This document shows, piece by piece, positions 1 through 3,924 of a stretch of DNA of 5,367 nucleotides. Made by a program: the position numbers and the translations under genes. Source of the DNA: an uncultured Oscillospiraceae bacterium (lineage in GTDB: Bacteria > Bacillota > Clostridia > Oscillospirales > Ruminococcaceae); contig CATXYA010000156.1 of assembly GCA_958403605.1 (NCBI GenBank), forward strand, positions 1 to 5,367, written 5' to 3'. Each line of letters begins with the position of its first letter. Within the stretch, counting starts at the first letter, position 1. The notes beneath the pieces are model-generated. The model did not search any database, was not told the origin of the DNA, and saw only the letters and a list, made by a program, of their open reading frames with translations.

Positions 1-301
1 GGTGGGCGCCCTCCAGCTCCACTGTGGAGATGGTGACGGCCAGGCCCTGCCGCTGTGCCAGCGCCAGGCTGTCCCGCAGGCGGGCGTCGTCCGGCAGCAG
101 CCCCAAAATGCCCGCCACCAGGGCCTTGTCCGTGCCGTGGCCCCGGTAGGTGCGGGCGAAGCTGCCGTGCAGGCGGATGTCCGCGGCCACGGGCTCCTCG
201 CCCAGAAGCTCCCGCGCGATGCGCCCGATGCGGGCGGCCCCCGCCGTGTGGCTGGAGGACGGCCCGATCATCACGGGCCCGATGATATCAAAAACATTCA
301 T
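1..301 (-). CDS. sdaAB: L-serine dehydratase, iron-sulfur-dependent, beta subunit (N-terminal part)
   Basis: Partial gene: only the first 100 residues lie in the window. It begins MNVFDIIGPVMIGPSSSHTA, the hallmark N-terminus of the beta chain of two-subunit bacterial L-serine dehydratases. GPSSSHTAG at residues 13-21 is followed by the family segment LHGSFARTYRGHGTDKAL at residues 45-62. Known role of the family: with the alpha chain, which carries the 4Fe-4S cluster, it deaminates L-serine to pyruvate and ammonia in the cytosol. The ATG at 301 is preceded by an AAGGAG ribosome binding site at 315-310 with suitable spacing. A candidate promoter lies upstream, behind the aldolase terminator, so it is probably transcribed separately from fba. 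The alpha-subunit gene sdaAA would be expected further left, outside the window; that is inference. The beta chain is usually about 220 residues, so roughly half is missing here because of the window edge, not a truncation. Confidence 0.93.
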   Translation of the reverse strand, partial: MNVFDIIGPVMIGPSSSHTAGAARIGRIARELLGEEPVAADIRLHGSFARTYRGHGTDKALVAGILGLLPDDARLRDSLALAQRQGLAVTISTVELEGAH

Positions 302-330
302 GGAAAACGCTCCTTCTGCGTGATGGTAGT

Positions 331-339
331 ATTGTACCA
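331..339 (-). promoter_or_regulatory. Extended -10 promoter element of sdaAB
   Basis: On the minus strand TGGTACAAT matches an extended -10 (TGn plus TACAAT, one mismatch from TATAAT). No good -35 is visible at 16-18 bp, because that position is occupied by the T-tract side of the fba terminator. This fits a promoter relying on the TGn extension. Transcription would start about 7 bp downstream, leaving a short leader with the ribosome binding site at 315-310. Confidence 0.5.
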
Positions 340-349
340 TATTTGCCGC

Positions 350-382
350 AAAAAAAGCAGCCTCTTGCAAGAGGCTGCTTTT
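350..382 (-). terminator. Rho-independent terminator of fba
   Basis: Positions 353-382 form a perfect 30-nt palindrome with arms 353-367 and 368-382. The GC-rich core is GCAGCCTCTTG paired with CAAGAGGCTGC. In the minus-strand direction the hairpin is followed by seven T (356-350). It begins 17 nt after the fba stop codon. Because it has no dedicated loop, the RNA hairpin must leave a few central bases unpaired. The flanking A/T tracts on both sides could give weak bidirectional activity, but no plus-strand gene ends here. Confidence 0.9.
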
Positions 383-399
383 CGTTGGGATAAACTGTC

Positions 400-1263
400 T
401 TACGCCTGGCCCACGGAGCCGAACAGCTCCATTTTTTCCTTGACCGTGGCCTTGATGGCCTCAAAGCCCGGCGCCAGCAGCTTGCGGGGGTCGAAGCCCT
501 TGCCCTGCTGGTCCTTGCCCGCCTCAATGTACTGGCGGGTGGCGGCCGCAAAGGAGAGTTGGCACTCGGTGTTGACGTTGATCTTGGACACGCCCAGGCT
601 GATGGCCTTCTGGATCATCTCGGCGGGGATGCCCGTGCCGCCGTGCAGCACCAGGGGGATGTGGTCGGTGGCGTTGTGGATCTTGCCCAGGGCGTCAAAA
701 TCCAGGCCCTTCCAGTTGGCCGGGTACACGCCGTGGATGTTGCCGATGCCCGCGGCCAGGAAGTCGATGCCCAGGGAGGCGATCTTCGCGCACTCGGCGG
801 GGTCGGCCACCTCGCCCATGCCCACGACGCCGTCCTCCTCGCCGCCGATGGAGCCCACCTCGGCCTCAATGGAAAGGCCGTTGTCATGGGCCAGCTTCAC
901 CAGCTCGGTGGTCTTTTCGATGTTCTCTTCAATGGGATAATGGCTGCCGTCGAACATGATGGAGGAGAAGCCCGCCTCCACGCACTTTTTGGCGCCCTCG
1001 TAGGTGCCGTGGTCCAGATGCAGCGCCACGGGCACGGTGATGCCCAGGCTGTCCACCATGGCGGCCGTCATGGCGGCCACGGTCTTGAAGCCGGTCATGT
1101 ACTTGCCAGCACCCTCGGAGACACCCAGGATCACCGGGCTGTTCAGCTCCTGGGCCGTCAGCAGGACGGCCTTGGTCCACTCCAGGTTGTTGATGTTGAA
1201 CTGCCCCACGGCATAGTGGCCGTCACGGGCCTTTTTGAGCATTTCAGTCGCGCTTACCAGCAT
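400..1263 (-). CDS. fba: Class II fructose-1,6-bisphosphate aldolase
   Basis: This 287-residue cytosolic glycolytic/gluconeogenic enzyme reversibly cleaves fructose-1,6-bisphosphate to dihydroxyacetone phosphate and glyceraldehyde-3-phosphate. It aligns by eye along its whole length with Bacillus FbaA (about 285 residues). Recognisable stretches are YAVGQFNINNLEWTKA (17-32), PVILGVSEGAG (43-53), HLDHG (82-86; D84 catalytic, H85 zinc ligand by family analogy), SIEAEVGSIGGEEDG (131-145), GNIHGVYP (174-181; H177 zinc ligand), VLHGGTGIP (205-213; H207 zinc ligand) and a KINVNTE phosphate-binding stretch. It ends FGSVGQA, much like Bacillus. The ATG at 1263 is chosen because GGAGGG at 1277-1272 precedes it at good spacing; the frame stays open upstream to 1728, but that extension runs antisense to nothing useful and out of frame through the SdpI-like gene. 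It has its own promoter and terminator, so it is probably monocistronic. Related tagatose-bisphosphate aldolases share the fold, but the FbaA-like sequence favours fructose. Confidence 0.96.
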   Translation of the reverse strand: MLVSATEMLKKARDGHYAVGQFNINNLEWTKAVLLTAQELNSPVILGVSEGAGKYMTGFKTVAAMTAAMVDSLGITVPVALHLDHGTYEGAKKCVEAGFSSIMFDGSHYPIEENIEKTTELVKLAHDNGLSIEAEVGSIGGEEDGVVGMGEVADPAECAKIASLGIDFLAAGIGNIHGVYPANWKGLDFDALGKIHNATDHIPLVLHGGTGIPAEMIQKAISLGVSKINVNTECQLSFAAATRQYIEAGKDQQGKGFDPRKLLAPGFEAIKATVKEKMELFGSVGQA

Positions 1264-1312
1264 AGACGTTTCCCTCCAAAATTTTTCCGTACAGCGGAAT
1301 CTGTTTGTCAAA

Positions 1313-1341
1313 AGAATAACACAAGCGCCGGGCAAAATCAA
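1313..1341 (-). promoter_or_regulatory. Sigma-A-type promoter of fba
   Basis: Reading the minus strand, TTGATT (1341-1336) is separated by exactly 17 bp from TATTCT (1318-1313). The -10 is preceded by TGT, giving an extended -10. Transcription would start near 1306, leaving a leader of about 43 nt with the GGAGGG ribosome binding site. The -35 overlaps the TGA stop codon of the upstream SdpI-like gene (1340-1338). No terminator is visible between the two genes, so some read-through from the upstream operon into fba is possible. Confidence 0.75.
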
Positions 1342-2000
1342 TGATCTGCGCTTTTTTTGAACAGGAAATACGAATAAACATAAGGAACCAGCGCCATGGC
1401 GGCGACGCCGGCGCCCACCGCCGCGGCCAGCGCCGCCCCGCGCAGCAGGAACGCACATGCCGCAATGGCAAGGCCGCCCCAAAACCAGAGGGGCCCGGCA
1501 AAGCGGTGGGTGAGCCGCCAGTTGTCCTCGTCCGCCAGCGCCCAGGGCGATTTGATGCCGCAGAAATAGTTCTGCTTGAATTTGGGCATGAAGTTGCCCA
1601 TCACGCACAGCAGCAGGCCCACGCCCGCGGTCACCAGCCGGTCCACGGACAGCGCCCCGGCCAAGTCCGGCCACAGGGCCCCGGCCAGCATGATGCCCGT
1701 CATAAAGCAGTAGAACACGGAAAAGCAAAGGCGCAGCGCCCGGTAGCCCCCGGAAAAGCGGTCATAATTTTTGCGCTTGGGGTCGATGAAGGGCAGAAAT
1801 TTCAGCAGCAGGGCCGAGCCGAAGCCCGTGCCTGTCATCAGCAGCAGCTGGCCCGCGCCGCCCCAGCCGTCGGGCCGGCCGTCCAGACCCCAGTGCACAG
1901 GGAACAGCTGTGGCAGAAAGGGCAGGGACGCCGCCGTCAGCACCAGCGGCGCCGCCGCGAAAGTCCAGATCAGCACTTCCGTTTTATCAAGTTTCTTCAT
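1338..2000 (-). CDS. SdpI/DUF1648-family integral membrane protein (SdpI-like immunity protein)
   Basis: This 220-residue protein has about six hydrophobic helices, near residues 10-32, 50-71, 89-111, 121-136, 168-187 and 189-212. The N-terminal part carries the DUF1648 signature PVHWGLDGRPDGW (34-46), after the first helix. The C-terminal part carries the SdpI-type stretch MGNFMPKFKQNYFCGIKSPW (134-153), followed by DEDNWRLTHRFAG (157-169). In Bacillus subtilis SdpI gives immunity to the SdpC cannibalism toxin and recruits the ArsR-type repressor SdpR to the membrane when the toxin is present. Here the gene overlaps an ArsR-family gene by 14 nt, the same arrangement, so a sensor/immunity role is plausible but inferred. 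No toxin gene (sdpABC) is visible in the window, and many SdpI homologues occur without one. The ATG at 2000 has GGAGG at 2013-2009. Translation is probably coupled to the upstream regulator. Confidence 0.88.
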   Translation of the reverse strand: MKKLDKTEVLIWTFAAAPLVLTAASLPFLPQLFPVHWGLDGRPDGWGGAGQLLLMTGTGFGSALLLKFLPFIDPKRKNYDRFSGGYRALRLCFSVFYCFMTGIMLAGALWPDLAGALSVDRLVTAGVGLLLCVMGNFMPKFKQNYFCGIKSPWALADEDNWRLTHRFAGPLWFWGGLAIAACAFLLRGAALAAAVGAGVAAMALVPYVYSYFLFKKSADH

Positions 2001-2274
2001 CGCCGTTACCTCCCATTAGCCCCGAGACCCAGGCCATTAGGTCCTCCATCACACTGGTGTCCAGCTGGTAATAAATGAACTTGCCGCGCTGCTCGGCGCT
2101 CACCAGCCCCGCCTCTTTCAGCACCGACAAATGATGGGACACCGTGGCCCCGGTGGTGCCGAATTGGTCCGTCAGCTCCCCGGCGCTCATCTCGCCGCTG
2201 CGCAGCAGCTCCAAAATGCGCCGCCGCGTAGGATCGCTCAGCGCTTTGAACGTCAGCTCAAAGCCCAATTTCAC
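1987..2274 (-). CDS. ArsR-family winged-helix transcriptional regulator, SdpR-like
   Basis: A 95-residue protein if started at GTG 2274, close to the roughly 90 residues of Bacillus SdpR. It begins KLGFELTFKALSDPTRRRIL (residues 2-21), the classic ArsR helix 1-2 signature ALSDPTRRRIL. The recognition helix region GTTGATVSHHLSVLKEAGLV follows, and the wing is RGKFIYYQLD. The metal-binding ELCVCDL motif of metal-sensing ArsR proteins is absent, so it is unlikely to be an arsenic or cadmium sensor and fits the SdpR subgroup. It sits immediately before and overlaps the SdpI-like gene. The open frame extends to an ATG at 2361, but a good promoter lies inside that extension, so a start after about 2295 is required. 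GTG 2274 (GAAGGG, 5 nt spacing) is preferred; GTG 2280 and TTG 2268 are alternatives. Inferred role: repressor of its own operon, possibly relieved by sequestration at the membrane by its SdpI partner. Confidence 0.88.
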   Translation of the reverse strand: MKLGFELTFKALSDPTRRRILELLRSGEMSAGELTDQFGTTGATVSHHLSVLKEAGLVSAEQRGKFIYYQLDTSVMEDLMAWVSGLMGGNGDEET

Positions 2275-2279
2275 CGCCA

Positions 2280-2285
2280 CCCTTC
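2280..2285 (-). promoter_or_regulatory. Ribosome binding site deciding the ArsR-family start
   Basis: GAAGGG on the minus strand, 5 nt before GTG 2274. A second purine stretch, AAAGG at 2292-2288, is 7 nt before GTG 2280, which is in the same frame and would add only two residues. Either start lies downstream of the promoter, unlike the ATG at 2361. Confidence 0.5.
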
Positions 2286-2288
2286 GAC

Positions 2289-2353
2289 CTTTGTCAAAAT
2301 GATGATACCACGCGGCCTGCCCTTTGTAAAGGGAAAGAACTTGCTTTGTAAAG
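2289..2353. promoter_or_regulatory. Operator-like repeats CTTTGTnAAR over the ArsR/SdpI promoter
   Basis: Plus-strand copies are CTTTGTCAAA at 2289-2298 (over the likely transcription start), CTTTGTAAAG at 2322-2331 (over the -35) and CTTTGTAAAG at 2344-2353 (upstream). Start-to-start spacings are 33 and 22 bp, near three and two DNA turns. A fourth, inverted copy CTTTGTCAAG lies on the minus strand at 2413-2422. The near-palindromic form and position suit binding by a small dimeric winged-helix repressor. That the SdpR-like protein binds them is inference; the fact of the repeats is direct. Confidence 0.5.
2302..2330 (-). promoter_or_regulatory. Sigma-A-type promoter of the ArsR/SdpI-like operon
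   Basis: On the minus strand TTTACA (2330-2325) is separated by 17 bp from TATCAT (2307-2302), with TGG just before it (extended -10). Transcription would start near 2295. The -35 is embedded in the near-palindrome CCCTTTGTAAAGGG (2320-2333, plus strand), which looks like an operator. The promoter lies inside the longest open frame of the regulator and therefore argues against its upstream ATG. Confidence 0.75.
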
Positions 2354-2384
2354 TTTGCCAAAAGAGAGATTTTCTCCCTCCCGC

Positions 2385-2408
2385 CGCCGTCAAAAATCGG
2401 CGTTTTTT
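2385..2408 (+). terminator. Weak hairpin plus T tract (possible terminator)
   Basis: CGCCG (2385-2389) pairs with CGGCG (2398-2402) across an 8-nt loop, followed by six T (2403-2408). It resembles a small intrinsic terminator on the plus strand, but no plus-strand gene ends upstream. If real, it would stop stray antisense transcription through the regulator operon. The five-base-pair stem is short, so it may be chance. Confidence 0.25.
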
Positions 2409-2451
2409 CCCCCTTGACAAAGAAAAATCAACGAAAAGTTTTGTGAAAAAC

Positions 2452-2470
2452 TTTCCACAGCCCGTGGAAA
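2452..2470. repeat. Inverted repeat TTTCCAC / GTGGAAA with DnaA-box-like flanks
   Basis: Perfect 7-bp arms at 2452-2458 and 2464-2470 around a 5-bp centre. A third related word, TTTTTCACA on the minus strand (2450-2442), lies immediately to the left. Compared with the DnaA box TTATnCACA, the words at 2442-2450, 2451-2459 and 2463-2471 carry one, two and two mismatches. There is no T tract, so it is not a terminator. Confidence 0.55.
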
Positions 2471-2505
2471 ACACGGTGCAAAACCGGAGCGCTACCAGGG
2501 GGAAA

Positions 2506-2540
2506 GGTTGAAGATGAGCGGGTTTTTCACTTTTTCAACC
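2506..2540. repeat. Inverted repeat GGTTGAA / TTCAACC
   Basis: Perfect 7-bp arms at 2506-2512 and 2534-2540, separated by 21 bp. The right arm shares the TTCAAC word with the adjacent palindrome at 2545-2559. It could be a weak hairpin or paired protein sites; no T tract follows directly. Confidence 0.4.
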
Positions 2541-2544
2541 GGGT

Positions 2545-2559
2545 TTTCAACAGTTGAAA
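2545..2559. repeat. Palindrome TTTCAAC-A-GTTGAAA
   Basis: A perfect inverted repeat with 7-bp arms and a single central base. The compact symmetry is typical of an operator for a dimeric regulator. It lies upstream of the candidate -10 at 2585 for the small membrane protein gene, so it could control that gene. The binding protein is unknown. Confidence 0.45.
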
Positions 2560-2584
2560 GGCATTTTTTACCTTTTACAGCTTG

Positions 2585-2590
2585 TATAAC
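2585..2590 (+). promoter_or_regulatory. Candidate -10 element of the small membrane protein gene
   Basis: TATAAC is one base from the consensus TATAAT, but no acceptable -35 lies 16-19 bp upstream (the sequence there is ATTTTT-like). Other TTGACA words at 2414 and 2595 have no matching -10. If used, it would give a leader of about 110 nt. This is the best candidate I can find, not a firm call. Confidence 0.3.
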
Positions 2591-2695
2591 GGGTTTGACA
2601 CGACAAACGGGAGGGCTTTGGAAAAGATGCCGAAATTATTTTGTTTAAAGTGTCCAAAGCGCGGCGACACTCTCCGGGAAGTGGGTGCGATGGGG

Positions 2696-2700
2696 GAGGT
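2696..2700 (+). promoter_or_regulatory. Ribosome binding site deciding the small ORF start
   Basis: A run GGGGGAGGTGAG with a core GGAGG lies about 8 nt before ATG 2708. It is far better placed than anything before the in-frame ATG codons at 2627 (GGAGG 12 nt away) or 2690. This is why the 85-residue form is annotated. Confidence 0.75.
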
Positions 2701-2707
2701 GAGCGCA

Positions 2708-2965
2708 ATGAAAGGTGTGCAGCATCAGGTGGTGGAGATCCGGGAGCCGGGTGTGGACGGCATTGAGCGCGTGCTGGTATTTTTTGCACCGGACAGCGAG
2801 ACGGTGCGCCTGGGACGCCAGCAGGAAGAGGCGGAACGCTATGCCGCCAGCCTGACCAGCTGGAAGCGGGGCGCGCCGGTGGACGGCACAAAGGTGGGCC
2901 GGGCGCTGCTGGCTGCGGCCTTGGTGGCCGGGGCGGCGCTGCTGATCTGGGCGGTATTTTTTTAG
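2708..2965 (+). CDS. Small protein with a C-terminal membrane helix, unknown function
   Basis: An 85-residue protein beginning MKGVQHQVVEIREPGVDG. The first part reads like a compact soluble segment with alternating beta-type residues (HQVVEI, IERVLVFFAP), then a charged, probably helical stretch (RLGRQQEEAERYAASLTSW). The last 20 or so residues form one hydrophobic helix (ALLAAALVAGAALLIWAVFF), ending at the C-terminus with almost nothing after it. That makes it a tail-anchored protein, probably with its N-terminal part in the cytoplasm. I do not recognise the family. An in-frame extension to ATG 2627 would add a CxxC (CLKC) segment, but codon use and the ribosome binding site argue against it. 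It has its own strong terminator and is separated from rlmB by a promoter, so it is probably monocistronic. Reality is supported by the ribosome binding site, terminator and coherent membrane helix. Confidence 0.7.
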   Translation: MKGVQHQVVEIREPGVDGIERVLVFFAPDSETVRLGRQQEEAERYAASLTSWKRGAPVDGTKVGRALLAAALVAGAALLIWAVFF

Positions 2966-2981
2966 AGGAACAGCAAGAGAC

Positions 2982-3010
2982 AAGGCCGGTGGCAGCACCG
3001 GCCTTTTTTT
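2982..3010 (+). terminator. Strong Rho-independent terminator of the small membrane protein gene
   Basis: AAGGCCGGTG (2982-2991) pairs perfectly with CACCGGCCTT (2996-3005) around a GCAG loop, followed by T to 3010, giving a 10-bp stem. It starts 16 nt after the stop codon at 2965 and isolates the gene from rlmB. Confidence 0.93.
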
Positions 3011-3039
3011 GGAAACGGCGCAAAATATGGGGCGAAGCG

Positions 3040-3068
3040 TTGGAAAAAGGCACAGGTTGTGCTATAAT
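3040..3068 (+). promoter_or_regulatory. Sigma-A-type promoter of rlmB
   Basis: TTGGAA (3040-3045), a 17-bp spacer and a perfect TATAAT (3063-3068) preceded by TGC, an extended -10. Transcription would start near 3075, leaving a leader of about 52 nt. It lies 30 bp after the preceding terminator and should drive both rlmB and the coupled downstream gene. Confidence 0.88.
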
Positions 3069-3126
3069 GTCAACATCTATGATAATTTAGGGAATGTGTG
3101 CCCCTTTGAAGATTTTAGGAGGCCCC

Positions 3127-3924
3127 ATGGAAGAGAGAGAAGCACGGCCCCAGGCCGTGGCCGTATACGGAAAAAACGCCGTCACGGAGCTGCTGAAAAG
3201 CGGCGCCGCCGTGGATACCGTTTGGCTGCAGGACACGCTGCCGCCCGCCCAGGCGTCGTATTATACGGCGCTGGCCAAGCAGGCCGGGGCGGTGGTGAAG
3301 CGCGTGCGCGCGCAGAAGCTGGCGTCCCTGTGTATGACGGACAGCCACCAGGGCGTGGCGGCCCGCGCCGCCGATATTTCCTACGCCAGCCTGGATGATC
3401 TTTTGGCCGCCGCCGCGCGAAAAGGAGAGGATCCCTTCCTCGTTTTATGTGACGGGGTGGAGGATCCGCACAACCTGGGCGCCATCATCCGCTCGGCGCT
3501 GCTGTGCGGCGCCCACGGCGTCGTCATCCCCAAGCGGGGCGGCGCCGCCGTCACGCCCACCGTGCTGAAAAGCAGCGCGGGGGCCGCTGCCCGCCTGCCC
3601 GTGGCCCGTGTGGCCAACATTGGAGAGGCTGTGCGGCGTCTGAAAAAAGAAAACGTATTCGTCTACTGCGCCGATATGTCCGGCGCGCCCGTGTTCCGGC
3701 AGGACCTGTCGGGCCCCGTGGCCCTGGTGATGGGCAGCGAGGGCCGGGGCGTGTCGCCGCTGGTGAAAAACCTGTGCGACGGCGCGGTCAGCCTGCCCAT
3801 GGCGGCGAATGCCACCGGCGTTGACAGCTTCAACGTCTCGGTGGCGGCGGGGATCCTGCTGTATGAGATCCTGCGCCGCCGCAGCGCCGCGGAGAACGGG
3901 CAAGGAACGGAGGGATCCCTTTGA
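3127..3924 (+). CDS. rlmB: 23S rRNA (guanosine-2'-O)-methyltransferase, TrmH/SpoU family
   Basis: A 265-residue enzyme that methylates the 2'-O of a guanosine in 23S rRNA (G2251 in E. coli) using S-adenosylmethionine. The N-terminal part (about 10-85) is the L30e-like RNA-binding domain, opening VAVYGKNAVTELLKSG and ending near HQGVAA. The SPOUT knot domain follows with all three motifs: NLGAIIRSALLCGAHGVVIP (116-135), LVMGSEGRGVSPLV (200-213) and LPMAANATGVDSFNVSVAAG (223-242). By analogy with E. coli RlmB, N116, R122, E205, S234 and N236 are the active-site residues. Phenylalanine 235 stands where leucine is usual. The ATG at 3127 has AGGAGG 4 nt upstream; an ATG at 3094 would have to translate through that site and lacks its own. 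Its stop overlaps the TTG start of the next gene, so the two are translationally coupled. RlmB versus a paralogous TrmH-family methyltransferase cannot be fully settled by eye. Confidence 0.9.
   Translation: MEEREARPQAVAVYGKNAVTELLKSGAAVDTVWLQDTLPPAQASYYTALAKQAGAVVKRVRAQKLASLCMTDSHQGVAARAADISYASLDDLLAAAARKGEDPFLVLCDGVEDPHNLGAIIRSALLCGAHGVVIPKRGGAAVTPTVLKSSAGAAARLPVARVANIGEAVRRLKKENVFVYCADMSGAPVFRQDLSGPVALVMGSEGRGVSPLVKNLCDGAVSLPMAANATGVDSFNVSVAAGILLYEILRRRSAAENGQGTEGSL
3909..3914 (+). promoter_or_regulatory. Ribosome binding site for the TTG start
   Basis: GGAGGG inside the last codons of rlmB, 6 nt before TTG 3921. No ATG or GTG with a comparable site occurs nearby in that frame, so the TTG, which overlaps the rlmB stop as TTGA, is the best start. 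Confidence 0.75.

Larger units (their letters stand above)
2519..2601 (+). repeat. Direct repeats CGGGTTTnnnAC
   Basis: Three related 12-mers: CGGGTTTTTCAC at 2519-2530, CGGGTTTTCAAC at 2540-2551 and CGGGTTTGACAC at 2590-2601. The first two start 21 bp apart, two DNA turns, so a protein could contact them on the same face. The third is 50 bp further on. They are too few and too short to exclude chance. Confidence 0.4.
2354..2707. other. Divergent intergenic region with repeats, no convincing gene
   Basis: About 350 bp between the minus-strand regulator operon and the plus-strand small membrane protein. It is AT-richer than its surroundings. It contains a weak hairpin with a T run (2385-2408), DnaA-box-like words (2442-2471), inverted repeats (2452-2470, 2506-2540, 2545-2559), a CGGGTTT direct repeat (2519, 2540, 2590) and a candidate -10 (2585-2590). 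An open frame from TTG 2582 joins the downstream gene, but its codons (for example TTA, TTT, TGT, TTA) are unlike the neighbours and it lacks a well-placed ribosome binding site. I therefore treat it as leader. No tRNA, riboswitch or other RNA gene is recognised here. Confidence 0.6.

Noticed and set aside
2..940. Long plus-strand open frame of 312 codons
   Set aside because: It runs antisense through sdaAB and fba and across the fba terminator. Both minus-strand genes have clear family signatures, so this is a shadow of GC-rich coding sequence.
1264..1728. In-frame upstream extension of fba (to 442 residues)
   Set aside because: It crosses the fba promoter and ribosome binding site and overlaps the SdpI-like gene out of frame. 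Class II aldolases of this type start at MLVS-like sequence as annotated.
2414..2419. Perfect TTGACA as a -35 for a plus-strand promoter
   Set aside because: No -10-like hexamer lies 15-19 bp downstream. The same bases form the fourth, inverted CTTTGTCAAG word.
2439..2560. Main chromosomal replication origin
   Set aside because: dnaA and dnaN are not adjacent and the DnaA-like words all deviate from consensus. Kept only as a speculative finding.
2595..2600. Second TTGACA as a -35 for the small membrane protein gene
   Set aside because: The downstream bases at the right spacing (TTTGGA-like) do not resemble a -10.
2649..2671. Inverted repeat AGTGTC / GACACT
   Set aside because: Six-bp arms with an 11-bp centre in a leader region are easily found by chance, and nothing else supports a function.
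2568..3053. Minus-strand open frame of 161 codons
   Set aside because: It spans the strong plus-strand terminator and the promoter region, is rich in Pro, Ser and Arg as expected for an antisense shadow, and has no good ribosome binding site.
3081..3086. Second -10-like word GATAAT before rlmB
   Set aside because: It has no matching -35, and the TATAAT promoter 18 bp upstream is far better.
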